Assembly: GCA_026770575.1 (NCBI GenBank)
Contig: MU657164.1
Location: forward strand, 1,420,043 to 1,438,882
Length of the DNA: 18,840 nucleotides
Reading direction: 5' to 3'
Origin: Pelagophyceae sp. CCMP2097
Lineage: Eukaryota; Sar; Pelagophyceae
Part shown: positions 8,658 through 15,921 of the stretch, one piece after another
How positions within the stretch are numbered: the stretch's first letter is position 1
Layout of the letters: every line of letters begins with the position of its first letter
Translations under genes and position numbers: made by a program
The notes under the pieces: model-generated
Databases searched by the model: none
Told to the model about the DNA's origin: nothing
What the model saw: the letters and a program-made list of their open reading frames with translations, nothing else

Positions 8658-9257
8658 ATGGAGGTGCTCGCCGACTCGGAGCACGCCCAGTTTCCGCATC
8701 GCGCATCCTTCAAGGCGGAAACCGCAAGCTCACTACTCCACACAATCGGACCTCCAGAGGCGCCAGCCCGACGGCTCCGCGCCGCCGATGCTGAAGAGCG
8801 GAGTCCGGTGGCCTCGGCCCAGCTTTGCGACGAGTGGCCCAGATTTGCGACGAGTGACAACGGTAACGAGTGGCCTTTAGAGTTCGCCGCCCGCGCCCGA
8901 CGGCGGCACCAAGCACGCGCCAAGGTGCGCGTGGGCCTCGCTGGCGCAGTCGAACGCCGGTGACGTGCGCGCCCGCGGCCAGATGAAGCTACGGTGGAGA
9001 GTCACGGCCCGTTGCGATTCGCGCGTAGAGCATGCCCGTGGGCACTCTCGCACGCTCGCGGATACTCTCTTGCACGCTCCCGAGCGTGCGCTCGCACGCC
9101 CGCGGGCGCGCTCGCGCGCGAGTCGAGACGTTGCATCATTTTGCAGCGGGCAACCAACGCGTTCGCCGACGCCGCTTTGCACGAGGAAGCGAGGCGGAAC
9201 GGGTACAAGACGCAGAAGCGCAAGAGCTACGCGCACAGTCGGGCAGCGCGCGGGTGA
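8658..9257 (+). CDS. Possible two-exon gene, unknown function
   Basis: Proposed exons 8658-8924 and 9147-9257 (intron 222 nt, donor AAG|GTGCGC, acceptor CATTTTGCAG) give 125 residues in phase 0. The last exon is the best evidence: high GC3 and a natural composition (RATNAFADAALHEEARRNG, YKTQKRKSYAHSRAARG, stop). The first exon starts MEVLADSEHAQFPHR and contains a 20-bp tandem duplication (8818-8857) that is not a multiple of three, so part of it may be intronic. No family is recognised. The gene converges with the SNARE gene, whose 3' end may overlap. Confidence 0.33.
8818..8857 (+). repeat. 20-bp tandem duplication
   Basis: Two 20-bp copies beginning CCCAG(C/A)TTTGCGACGAGTG differ at two positions (one internal, one at the last base). 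A third partial match, AACGAGTGG, follows at 8865-8873. Confidence 0.8.
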
Positions 9258-9290
9258 TTGTCGTGCAGAGTGTCGTGCAGAGGGACTTAC

Positions 9291-10281
9291 ATTTTGGAAA
9301 GGTAATCTTTTGTAAATTATGTAAAGCACGACCAGCCCAAAGAACGCCACCGCGCCGGCCATGCTCAGCGCCTCGCGGTTCTCGCGCTGCTGGATCGCGC
9401 GCACGAGGCGCTTGGCCGCGCGCATCCTAGAGGAACATCGTATGGGAATATCCAAAAGGAATATCCTACTAGAGAAATATCCTAGAGGAATACAGACTTA
9501 CGTTGATGAAATGCGCGCGTGGTGCGCCGACACCCCGCGCAGCGCGTCCGAGTCGCCGTCCAGCGCGTCGGACGCGTGCGCCATCTGCTCGAGGCCTACG
9601 TTGTTCGTAAAGCGCGGCCTCTTCGAGCGTTGTTACTCAAGGACGCGTCCCGACGGGCTCTTACCGAGCGAGAGCATGTCTCGCGTGCGCGTGAGCGACG
9701 CGGCCGTCTCCCGCTGGCGGTCCTGGGCGGAATCGTGACGAGCTCCAAGAAGCAGCCGCCTGGGATATGACTATAGGATATTCCGATAGCAACAAACGTC
9801 TCGCATGACTCTCCGCCACCACGCGTCGCGCGTCGACCCGGCCCCGGCCTCTGCGTCCGCTCGGCGTCTGCGACGCGGCGGGTGGCTCTCGGTCCTCGAC
9901 GAGCGTGGCGCCGTCGAGCTTCTTCCTTTTCAGCACGCGAGCCAGCGCGGAATCGTGCGCCCCGAGCTGCATCGTGTACTGCCGCAGCTTCAGCGCCGCG
10001 CGGCCGTCCTTGCCGTATGCTGAAGAATCACGGTCCAGCCTACGACTCGCGGTCCAGCAACACACGTCTCCCACCGCCGTTTCCTGAAACGTCTCCTTTC
10101 AACGTCGGGGCCGAGGTGGTCTGCCTCTTCGAGGCCTTGCGCCTCACCTGGCAAGGGCCTCGCGCGCGCGGCGCTGCAGGCCGACGGCGCGGGCGGCCTT
10201 GCGCTGGAGCGCTTTGGCGCCGTCGAGTGAAGCGCCCAGATCAACAATACATCGCGACAGCTCCGCCAGGTCCGACTCCAT
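9291..10281 (-). CDS. SEC20: Sec20/BNIP1-type SNARE, 5 exons
   Basis: Exons in transcript order: 10148-10281, about 9823-10039, about 9665-9722, 9502-9595, 9291-9426. Introns 1, 3 and 4 (108, 69, 75 nt; donors GTGAGG, GTAAGA, GTAAGT) are clear. The exon 2/3 junction is uncertain: an alternative starts exon 3 at 9759, adding RLLLGARHDSAQ. The product has 213 residues or slightly more. Exon 1 starts MESDLAELSRCIVDLG. The SNARE part reads ETAASLTRTRDMLSLG, then LEQMAHASDALDGDSDALRG, then AAKRLVRAIQQREN, followed by a C-terminal anchor AGAVAFFGLVVLYIIYKRL, the order and spacing of Sec20/BNIP1 (human about 228 aa). The family works in Golgi-to-ER retrograde fusion with Use1 and Sec22-type partners. 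After KRLPFQN there is a canonical GTAAGT, so a short terminal exon may follow; its end is not fixed. Confidence 0.84.
9427..9501 (-). repeat. Intron built of GGATATTCC-like repeats
   Basis: This 75-nt intron of the SNARE gene (GTAAGT to CTCTAG) consists almost wholly of short related units on the minus strand: CTCTAGGATATT, CTAGTAGGATATTCC, TTGGATATTCC, GTTCCTCTAG. It is AT-rich against a GC-rich background. Confidence 0.75.
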
Positions 10282-10552
10282 GCGCGAACGCGCCGCCGCG
10301 GGCCGGCGGGCAGACGGGCTCCCCGGCGCGGCGCGGGGGCGCGGGGCACACACACAACGGGGATTAGATCCCGTCGGCAAAATAGATGACCTCGCACTTT
10401 AACTCGACTACTGCAGGACGCGAGCGCTCCTTTTCCGCCGCAAACATTATCTGAGCCAGCGTCAGCTCGGGGACCCAGGGAGAGGCCGGAGGCAGAAGTC
10501 TACTCTACGAATCCACCAGGGGCCGGCTTGCCCCGCCTAGGCGTATGCGACG
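10282..10552 (-). other. Spacer with an unassigned coding-like C-terminus
   Basis: This stretch lies between the WD40 stop and the SNARE start. On the minus strand, after an acceptor-like TTCGTAG (10506-10508), an open frame reads SRLLPPASPWVPELT, then QIMFAAEKERSRPAVVELK, then CEVIYFADGI and a stop at 10364-10366. It is protein-like, yet no upstream exon can be attached except through alternative splicing of the WD40 gene. A TG/CA run (near 10347-10356) lies just before the SNARE start. Confidence 0.35.
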
Positions 10553-11749
10553 TTAGAGCGCGACGTCCCAGACCCGCGCCTCGTCGCAGCACGCCGTCAC
10601 GACGCGCTGGCCGTCGGGCGAGAACGCGCAGCACCAGACGGCGTTGGTGTGCCCCTTGAGCATCTTCTGCAGCGCGCCCGTCTCGGCGTCCCACAGCCGC
10701 GCCGTGCTGTCGTCGCCCGCCGTCACGACGCGCTTGCCGTCGGGCGAGAACACGCAGCCCTTGACGGAGCCGGTATGCCCCTCGAGCGTCAGCAGCAGCG
10801 CGCACGTCTCGGCGTCCCAGACCCGCGCCGTCGCGTCGTCGCTCGACGTCAAGCGACGACTCGACGTCAAGACGCGCGTGCCGTCGGGCGAGAACGCGCA
10901 GCTGTTGACGTTGCTGGTGTGCCCCCCGAGCGTCGTCAGCATCGCGCCCGTCTCGGCGTCCCAGAGCTGCGTCCCATCCCAGCTCACCGTCGCGATGCGC
11001 TTGCCGTCGGGCGAGAACGCGCAGAAGATGACGCCGCCGGTGTGCCCCTCGAGCGTCATCTGGAGCGCGCCCGTCTCGGCGTCCCAGATCAGCGCCGGCA
11101 TGTTCAGGCTCGCAGTCACGATGCGTGTGCCGTCGGGCGAGAACGCGCAGCAATTGACGACCTCGGTGTGCCCCCCGAACGTCGTCAGCATCGCGCCCGT
11201 CTCGGCGTCCCAGAGCTGCGTCCCATCCCAGCTCACCGTCGCGATGCGCTTGCCGTCGGGCGAGAACGCGCAGCAGATGACGCCGCCGGTGTGCCCCTCG
11301 AGCGTCATCTGGAGCGCGCCCGTCTCGGCGTCCCAGAGTCGGGCCGTCCTGTCACGGCTCGCCGTCACGACGCGCTTGCCGTCGGGCGAGAACGCGCAGC
11401 TTGTGACGTTGTCGGTGTGCCCCTCGAGCGTCGTCTGCAGCGCGCCCGTCTCGGCGTCCCAGAGCCGCACCGTCTTGTCGCTGCTCACCGTCACGATGCG
11501 CTTGCCGTCGGGCGAGAACGCGCAGCTCCAGATGCTGCCGACGTGCCCCTTGAAGATCGCGGTGCCCTTCAAAATGCTGTCCTTCCAGATGAGCCTGCGC
11601 AGGGCCGGCGCCACGGCGCGCGCGGTTCGAGCGACGCGCTTCGAGACGAGAAGGGCGTCCAGCCGCGCCGTCAGCCTGAGGATGCGCGGGGCCACGTCGC
11701 TCTGCAGCAGCTCGAGGACCGGCGCATCGGCGGGTTCGACATTTTCCAT
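10553..11749 (-). CDS. WD40-repeat protein, eight repeats
   Basis: Single-exon protein of 398 residues from ATG 11749; a longer open frame to 11854 exists, but its extra residues are Gly/Ala-rich and an inverted repeat lies beyond. Residues about 1-60 (LQSDVAPRILRLTARLDALL, then VARTARAVAPALRRLIWKD) are helical and loosely F-box-like, a weak inference. Eight WD40 repeats follow, each close to GHTxxVxxCAFSPDGKRxxT ending LWDAETGALQTTL; the last ends VWDVAL. Such repeats fold into a beta-propeller scaffold for protein complexes, and the partner is unknown. The repeats are extremely alike at DNA level. Repeat pair 3-4 and repeat 5 share a 249-bp period duplication, and one repeat carries a five-codon direct duplication (TSSRRLTSS, near 10843-10872). 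Antisense ORFs of 370-416 aa across it are mirror images of the repeats. Confidence 0.9.
   Translation of the reverse strand: MENVEPADAPVLELLQSDVAPRILRLTARLDALLVSKRVARTARAVAPALRRLIWKDSILKGTAIFKGHVGSIWSCAFSPDGKRIVTVSSDKTVRLWDAETGALQTTLEGHTDNVTSCAFSPDGKRVVTASRDRTARLWDAETGALQMTLEGHTGGVICCAFSPDGKRIATVSWDGTQLWDAETGAMLTTFGGHTEVVNCCAFSPDGTRIVTASLNMPALIWDAETGALQMTLEGHTGGVIFCAFSPDGKRIATVSWDGTQLWDAETGAMLTTLGGHTSNVNSCAFSPDGTRVLTSSRRLTSSDDATARVWDAETCALLLTLEGHTGSVKGCVFSPDGKRVVTAGDDSTARLWDAETGALQKMLKGHTNAVWCCAFSPDGQRVVTACCDEARVWDVAL
10932..11346 (-). repeat. 249-bp intragenic duplication in the WD40 gene
   Basis: A block of about 165 bp beginning GTCGTCAGCATCGCG at 10932 recurs from 11181, offset 249 bp (83 codons), with only a few differences. 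The protein copies both read IATVSWDGTQLWDAETGAML. This is far closer than the other repeats and indicates recent duplication or gene conversion. Confidence 0.85.
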
Positions 11750-11840
11750 GTGGCCTCCGGGATCGTGAGCACCGCCGATGCCCGCGCCGCCGCCCACGCC
11801 AGCGAGGGCACTCCGAGGCAGAGCTTGCTCGGCAGAGTTG

Positions 11841-11876
11841 GCACTTTCGAGCACCTAGCCAGTGCTTCGAAAGTGC
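11841..11876. repeat. Near-perfect inverted repeat (hairpin)
   Basis: Left arm GCACTTTCGAGCAC (11841-11854), loop CTAGCCA, right arm GTGCTTCGAAAGTGC (11862-11876); pairing is complete apart from one bulged T. It lies about 95 bp upstream of the WD40 start codon, between divergent genes, so it could be a 5'-UTR hairpin or a protein-binding palindrome. Confidence 0.75.
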
Positions 11877-12028
11877 AGGGCACCCGTCAGAGATCCTGAA
11901 TCGCCGCAAGAGACAGAGGTTCGGAAGAAGAAGAAAAAGATTTGAATGCCCCCTTTGGATTCGGAGAGTTCCGGCTCGGCGAGCGCTTCTTTGAACGACT
12001 GGCCGCGCCGCCCCGGCGCCGGTCTAGC

Positions 12029-12271
12029 ATGCGCGGCAAGGTGCTGCTGCACGCGCCGCCGCTGCTCGCTGCCTTGGTCGCCGCGAGCCAATGGCGCGGG
12101 GCGCGAAGTGAAGGGGGTGGTCATGGGGGCGGTCATGGGATCCCAGGCGGCCTCAATGGCCGCCTCGACACCGCCTCGTCGACCAACGCCGCGCCGAAGA
12201 GCTGGCAGCCGAAGCTGACGTTCGAGGAGCGCGGCGCGGCGCCGAAAGGGCTCGTGTGGGATGACGCGTAG
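12029..12271 (+). CDS. Small unknown protein, 80 aa
   Basis: ATG 12029 opens an 80-residue frame: a short hydrophobic N-terminus (VLLHAPPLLAALVAAS), a Gly/His-rich linker (GGGHGGGHGIPGG) and an acidic-ended tail (SWQPKLTFEERGAAPKG, LVWDDA). It is not recognised. The N-terminus could be a signal peptide or membrane segment. Its stop lies only 50 bp before the ATG of the nucleotide pyrophosphatase gene on the same strand, so it may be part of that gene's 5' region or a separate compact gene. The stop codon sits inside a roughly 28-bp tandem duplication (12249-12304). Third positions are GC-rich as in the surrounding genes. Confidence 0.4.
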   Translation: MRGKVLLHAPPLLAALVAASQWRGARSEGGGHGGGHGIPGGLNGRLDTASSTNAAPKSWQPKLTFEERGAAPKGLVWDDA

Positions 12272-12311
12272 ACAACGGCTCGTGGCGCGGGACGACGTTT
12301 AGACTCGTGGC
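12249..12311 (+). repeat. About 28-bp tandem duplication across a stop codon
   Basis: Copy 1 starts GGCTCGTGTGGGATGACG (12249), copy 2 starts GGCTCGTGGCGCGGGACGACG (12277), and a partial third, GACTCGTGGC, starts at 12302. The unit carries the end of the 80-aa ORF; copy 2 still reads as a mutated version of the same C-terminus followed by a stop. Confidence 0.7.
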
Positions 12312-12321
12312 ATAGAGCGAA

Positions 12322-12938
12322 ATGTCACAGAGCCGCGGCGCGCTTGCGACGCCTTTGCTTCGTAGGCTCCGCGCGCGGCAGGCAGCCTTTGCGCACGCGG
12401 CCGCGTCCGCACTGCGACCCGGGAGAGGCCTTTGCGGCCGCCGCTCTTGCTTGGCCCGGGCACCGCGGCCTTTGACGGTTCTCAACGGTGACCGCTTGCG
12501 CGACGCCGGGGCGCAGGCGCGAGCGTGACTGGGACCAGTTCCACACGCCGCGGAATATCATGCTCGCCCTCGTGCGTGTGGCGTTGGGGTCGACGCGTGG
12601 CTATGCATTTGCTAAGCTCCGACCCGCCACGACGACGGCTTCCGTAGGTCGGCGAGGTCGGCGAGCTGGCGGAGATTCTGCAGTGGCGCGGTGAAGTCGC
12701 TCGGGGCCTTTCCGACTTTTCCGACGCGGATCGTGCACACATGGCCCAGGAGCTCTCGGACGTCCTCTTATATTTAATCCGTCTTTCCGACGTCTGCGAG
12801 ATCGACTTGCCCGCTGCCGTCCTGAAAAAGATGGAAGGCAACGCGGCAAAGTACCCCGCTGACAGGGCAAGAGGGTCGGCCGCAAAGTACACCGCCTACG
12901 AACAACCCGCGCAACCACCCGCGCCGCCAACCGCCTGA
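12322..12938 (+). CDS. DCTPP1: dCTP pyrophosphatase (MazG-like, DCTPP1 family), 3 exons
   Basis: Exons 12322-12404, 12517-12571, 12648-12938; introns 112 and 76 nt; phases 2 and 0 agree, giving 142 residues. The order LRRLRARQAAF, RERDWDQFHTPRN, LALVGEVGELAEILQWRGE, HMAQELSDVLLYLIRLSDV, CEIDLPAAVLKKMEGNAAKY is the all-alpha NTP pyrophosphatase fold of DCTPP1 (human 170 aa). Metal ligands fit the ExxE...ExxD rule: E49/E52 and E81/D84. The family hydrolyses non-canonical or excess dCTP-type nucleotides to the monophosphate and PPi, protecting DNA from modified cytosines. Intron 2 has donor GTGCGT and acceptor CCGTAG. Intron 1 uses a weak GTCCGC donor, chosen because it alone restores phase and family spacing. 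The tail is Pro/Gln-rich. Confidence 0.91.
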
Positions 12939-13551
12939 CGCGCTCCCAAGCGCCGGAGCATAACGACAAATACCCCTCAAATCAGAGGCGCGCACGCTGC
13001 GAGGCCGGTGAAGAGCGATGCACAATGTCCGAGGCCGGCGTCGTTCGCGGTGCCCCCCCCCGAGCGACGTGCCCCTGCCGCCGCGGCGGGCCCGCGGGGC
13101 GACGTCCAGTTGTCGGGATCCCGGGGGCGCGGACTCTGGCAACGAAGACCGCGCGGCGCGCACGCGAGGCGCGCGCCTGGCCGAATTTTCGCGCGCGCTG
13201 CCAGGAAGTGGGCCCCGGGGCGCGCTCAATGTTCCTATGGGCTTTTATGAGCGGCGACGAGGAGCATGCACGACATTAGAGCGCGACATTCCAAAGCCGC
13301 GCCGTCTCGTCTAACCTGCCACTGTGACTGGGAGGTCGTCTTTTGGTACGTCCGTCTATATATGTCTATCATGCCGGCCCTCGATGCGGCCCTCGATGAT
13401 GTGCCGCTCGCTGCCGATTGACTCCGAAAGCAACACCGGGCCCACAACAGCCTCATCGCATGGCGCCCCGCACGACCACATCATCTTATCTTATTTACCG
13501 CCATCACGCCTGACGGCTTCTTCTTCGAGACTTGAGTTCACAAAGATGAAC
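12939..13551 (+). other. Gene-poor stretch with one short ATG ORF
   Basis: This lies downstream of the pyrophosphatase gene. An ATG ORF at 13025-13279 (84 aa, MSEAGVVRG ... MFLWAFMSGDEEHARH) has a plausible C-terminal half but an arginine-rich middle and no family match. Overlapping frames are equally open because of GC bias. A 12-bp near-tandem pair (GGCCCTCGATG, 13378-13400) and a TATATA run near 13358 follow. I do not assign a gene with confidence. Confidence 0.3.
13277..13345 (-). pseudogene. Relic of a WD40 C-terminus
   Basis: The minus strand reads DETARLWNVAL and a stop, matching the C-terminus of the WD40 gene (EARVWDVAL, stop), and upstream in another frame VTVAG, matching VVTAG of a repeat. 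The frame change between VTVAG and DETARLW indicates an indel. At DNA level the TTAGAGCGCGAC plus following bases resemble 10553 onward. It is a short, decayed fragment. Confidence 0.55.
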
Positions 13552-13968
13552 TTAAGTTATGCGCGGTTGCCAGGGCGTGCCGCCTTGGCCCACGACGGCC
13601 CGCGAGCCTTGGATGCGCTGGGCCGTCAAAGTCGAAATGCGCGTCGGCCGTGCCGCAAACGCCTGTGGGGATGAATGAAGCTCGCGTAGTGTGCCGGCAT
13701 CGATAGGGAGGTGAATCGAGGCAGGCATAGCGACACGCGTGCGAAGGCCGTTTTGGCTAGCGTGCTCTAGCTTCCCGGGAACGGGCCGGAGTTGTGGCAG
13801 GTACACAACCCAGCAACTAGTGGGTAGCTCTCTCGACAAAGTGGGTTGCTCTCTCTCAACGATCCGGGTGGAAGGGAGGCGCACCGCAGGCGGCGCCCAA
13901 CCGAAGGCCACGGAAGCGCAGAGGCGCGGCGACGAAGTCGCGGCAGGGAAAGACGGCTCCGGGTTCAC
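13552..13968 (-). CDS. Unassigned open frame, about 138 codons
   Basis: A stop-free minus-strand frame reads NPEPSFPAATSSPRLCASV, IVEREQPTLSRELPTSCWV, MPASIHLPIDAGTLRELHSS and ends PWQPRIT. There is no ATG at its upstream end (it opens with GTG); an internal ATG lies at about 13734. GC3 is lower than in the firm genes here, suggesting a mobile-element relic or non-coding sequence. A 21-bp tandem near-repeat around 13827-13868 encodes REQPTLSRELPT. A TATATAA on the same strand lies near 14011-14020. No family is recognised. Confidence 0.25.
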   Translation of the reverse strand: MNPEPSFPAATSSPRLCASVAFGWAPPAVRLPSTRIVEREQPTLSRELPTSCWVVYLPQLRPVPGKLEHASQNGLRTRVAMPASIHLPIDAGTLRELHSSPQAFAARPTRISTLTAQRIQGSRAVVGQGGTPWQPRIT

Positions 13969-14180
13969 GATGTTGGCGACAATTTTCTGTACAGATTGCT
14001 GCGGACTTCATTTATATAATCCGAATTGAGGCGGACATCGACGTTACGGGCCAGGGCTAGACCTCCTCCCGGAATGAGCTGTGCACGATCGTAAGCTTCC
14101 AAGAGCTCCTCTCCACCTCCCTGGTCGGCGTGGGTGCAGTCTGGAGAGCAGTCCGCCCGAGGTGACGGCGAGGTCAGCAT
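13965..14180 (-). CDS. Unassigned ORF, 71 aa
   Basis: From ATG 14180 the frame reads MLTSPSPRADCSPDC, EELLEAYDRAQLIPGGG, LALARNVDVRLNSDYINEV, RSNLYRKLSPTS and a stop. Its second half is protein-like and less arginine-rich than shadow frames. The frame stays open upstream to 14420 through the 24-bp repeat array. It overlaps the unassigned frame 13552-13968 by four bases in another frame, as in a frameshifted element. GC3 is lower than in the firm genes. Function unknown; a degenerate retroelement is only a guess. Confidence 0.3.
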   Translation of the reverse strand: MLTSPSPRADCSPDCTHADQGGGEELLEAYDRAQLIPGGGLALARNVDVRLNSDYINEVRSNLYRKLSPTS

Positions 14181-14198
14181 TCTCTTCTGTGTGGTGAC

Positions 14199-14294
14199 TT
14201 GGAGCGGCCGAATCGTGCCAGCTTGGAGCGGCCGAATCACGCCAGCTTGGAGCGGTCGGATCTTGCCAGCTTGGGGCGGTCGGATCGTGCCAGC
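14199..14294. repeat. Four-copy 24-bp tandem repeat
   Basis: Four contiguous 24-bp units (14199-14222, 14223-14246, 14247-14270, 14271-14294), each starting TTGG(A/G)GCGG(C/T)CG and ending GCCAGC, with a few substitutions. On the minus strand they would encode an eight-residue repeat (AGTIRPLQ, AGVIRPLQ, AGKIRPLQ, AGTIRPPQ). No unique spacers are present. Confidence 0.92.
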
Positions 14295-14350
14295 ACCGCG
14301 CCGAGGCAGCGCCGGTTTCGTCGAGGGTCGCTTCAAAAGCTCGTCGAGGG

Positions 14351-14358
14351 TATTTAAA
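14351..14358 (+). promoter_or_regulatory. TATTTAAA, possible core promoter element
   Basis: TATTTAAA stands in GC-rich sequence about 200 bp upstream of the disulfide isomerase ATG at 14558. Position and orientation allow a TATA-like element with a long 5' UTR. No transcript evidence is available. Confidence 0.3.
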
Positions 14359-14557
14359 GGGCCAACGGGACGAGAGGTTGTTTCAATAGAAAGTCGGAAG
14401 AGCGCTGCGGGGCGTTGCACCGTACGTGTTACCGCGAACTGCTCGGCTGCACGGGTGTGATGCTGTTGCGAAAATTCGCATCGCTAAAAAGCAAAGCATT
14501 CACTTTCGGAAAACTTTGTTGTCCCGCCGCGTGTCGATCGAATCTCCGCCGCGCACG

Positions 14558-15921
14558 ATGCTCCTCCGCGCCATCTTCGCTCTGGCCTTGGCCAGCGCCT
14601 CTGGTGCCGTCGTGGAGCTCCACGGCGAAACGTTTGAACATCAGACGCAAGCCGCCACGGGTATGACGACTGGTGAGTCTCCGTCGTTAGGAATCCTATA
14701 GAAATTCCTACGGGCCTCCCCAGCCTTCCCACGCACCCCCCGCGGCCCGCCGGCGACCCACGCGCCCACGCGGGCCGCCGGGGGAAACGCCTCGATGCGG
14801 GCCTGCGGTCCTTTGGCGCGAGAAGGCGGGCGCGTTCCCCCGGGGCCGCCGACGCCATCGAACTAGGAAAATGGCTGGTCAAGTTCCACGCGCCGTGGTG
14901 CGGCCACTGCAAGAAGCTGGCGCCGGTGCTGGACGAGCTTGCGGAAAAAGAGATTACCGGTGGGATTGCCTACGCGTTTCTACAATTGTATAGGAATCCC
15001 TATTGCTTTCGAGAGGAATCCTGAGAGCAGGGTGCTCGCCACGGCCATGCGCGTCGGGTCCAGGGGATGCTTGCCGCAGGCGTCGTGGTGGCGAAAGTGG
15101 ACTGCACGCTTGACGGTAAAACTCCGGCGCAGATGCCCGGCAAAAGGATCAGTCGGCAAACCGCCGCTGTAGCGAGAGTGCCGTCGTGTCGTGAGCGTGG
15201 CGAGAGTGCCGTCGTTGCCGCGAGCGTGGAAGACGATGAACTGTTGAAGACGATTGCGGGCCTGTCCACACACGCGACGCTTCAAGGCAACAAAGACCTG
15301 GCCAAGCGCTTCGACATCGGCGGCTACCCGACGCTCCTCTTCTTCGCCGACCGCCAAATGTGCGATCCTGTGTGTTTTGGAACCCCTGCGAGAGTGCTCC
15401 CGGAGATGCCCCGGCGGCTGACATAGGCCCCTGAATCGCCTCTTAGGTACAAGTACGCCGGCGCGCGGACGTTGGAGGCTTTGGAGGACTTTGTCTCGGG
15501 CGGGTACCTCGGCGTGGATTACGGTGTGAAGGTGCCGACGCCGCCGCCCACGACCGCGTCTAGAGAAGGGGCACCGTGGGAAGTGGTTGCTCAAAGGTGG
15601 GCCGTACAGAGGCGGGCCGGCGAGGGATGGCTGGAGAGGCGCGGCGAGCGGGCGCTTCCGGGCTCGATGTCGTCCAGATTCCAATGTTTCCTGAATCTTT
15701 GCCGTCGAACGTCGTCAAACTTGCGACGCCGTCCGACTTGTAGGTCTCCCCTGGTCGCGTTCCTCGAGTCCACCGTCATCGGCGCCGACTTTATCCACAT
15801 ATTCCACTTCCGCAAGGCCGCCGCGGGCGCGCTCGTCGGCGCGGGCGTCTTCCTTGGGGTGATGCTCCTCGTCCTCCTGCGCATGGTCGCCGGACGTGGC
15901 GAAAAGGCGAAAAAGGCCTAA
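14558..15921 (+). CDS. Membrane-anchored single-domain protein disulfide isomerase, 6 exons
   Basis: Exons 14558-14672, 14867-14959, 15080-15115, 15287-15359, 15447-15596, 15744-15921; introns 194, 120, 171, 87 and 147 nt; phases agree at every junction, giving 214 residues. Signal peptide [17 protein letters not shown], then [10 protein letters not shown] (PDI beta1 strand), WCGHCKK (C50, C53), [19 protein letters not shown] (cis-Pro P96) and [12 protein letters not shown] complete one thioredoxin domain. A single transmembrane helix (residues about 181-206) precedes the tail GEKAKKA, which fits a KxKxx ER-retrieval signal. This is the TMX-like layout: a luminal oxidoreductase anchored in the ER membrane, acting on disulfides of secretory proteins. 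Exon 3 is only 36 nt. The last intron (15597-15743) is a multiple of three and stop-free, so retention would add 49 residues. Confidence 0.9.
14673..14866 (+). repeat. Intron 1 of the PDI gene with inverted repeats
   Basis: Inside this intron GCGGCCCGC and GCGGGCCGC form one inverted pair (about 14738-14778). GCCGCCGGGGGAAACGC (14774-14790) is nearly the inverse of GCGTTCCCCCGGGGCCGC (14832-14849). A TTAGGAATCCTATAG motif lies at about 14686-14700. Confidence 0.55.

Noticed and set aside
5433..9725. Shared CAGGACCGCCAGCG at an exon start of both the EEP and SNARE genes
   Set aside because: Both encode DRQRE in helical segments. A 14-base match in GC-rich coiled-coil codons can be chance, and no wider similarity surrounds it.
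10644..11899. Plus-strand ORFs of 374 and 416 codons across the WD40 gene
   Set aside because: They are antisense mirrors of the WD40 repeats: periodic, Pro/Ser- or Arg-rich, with no domain, while the minus strand gives eight textbook WD40 blades.
14199..14294. Possible CRISPR-like array
   Set aside because: The four 24-bp units are contiguous with no spacers, and the window is eukaryotic.
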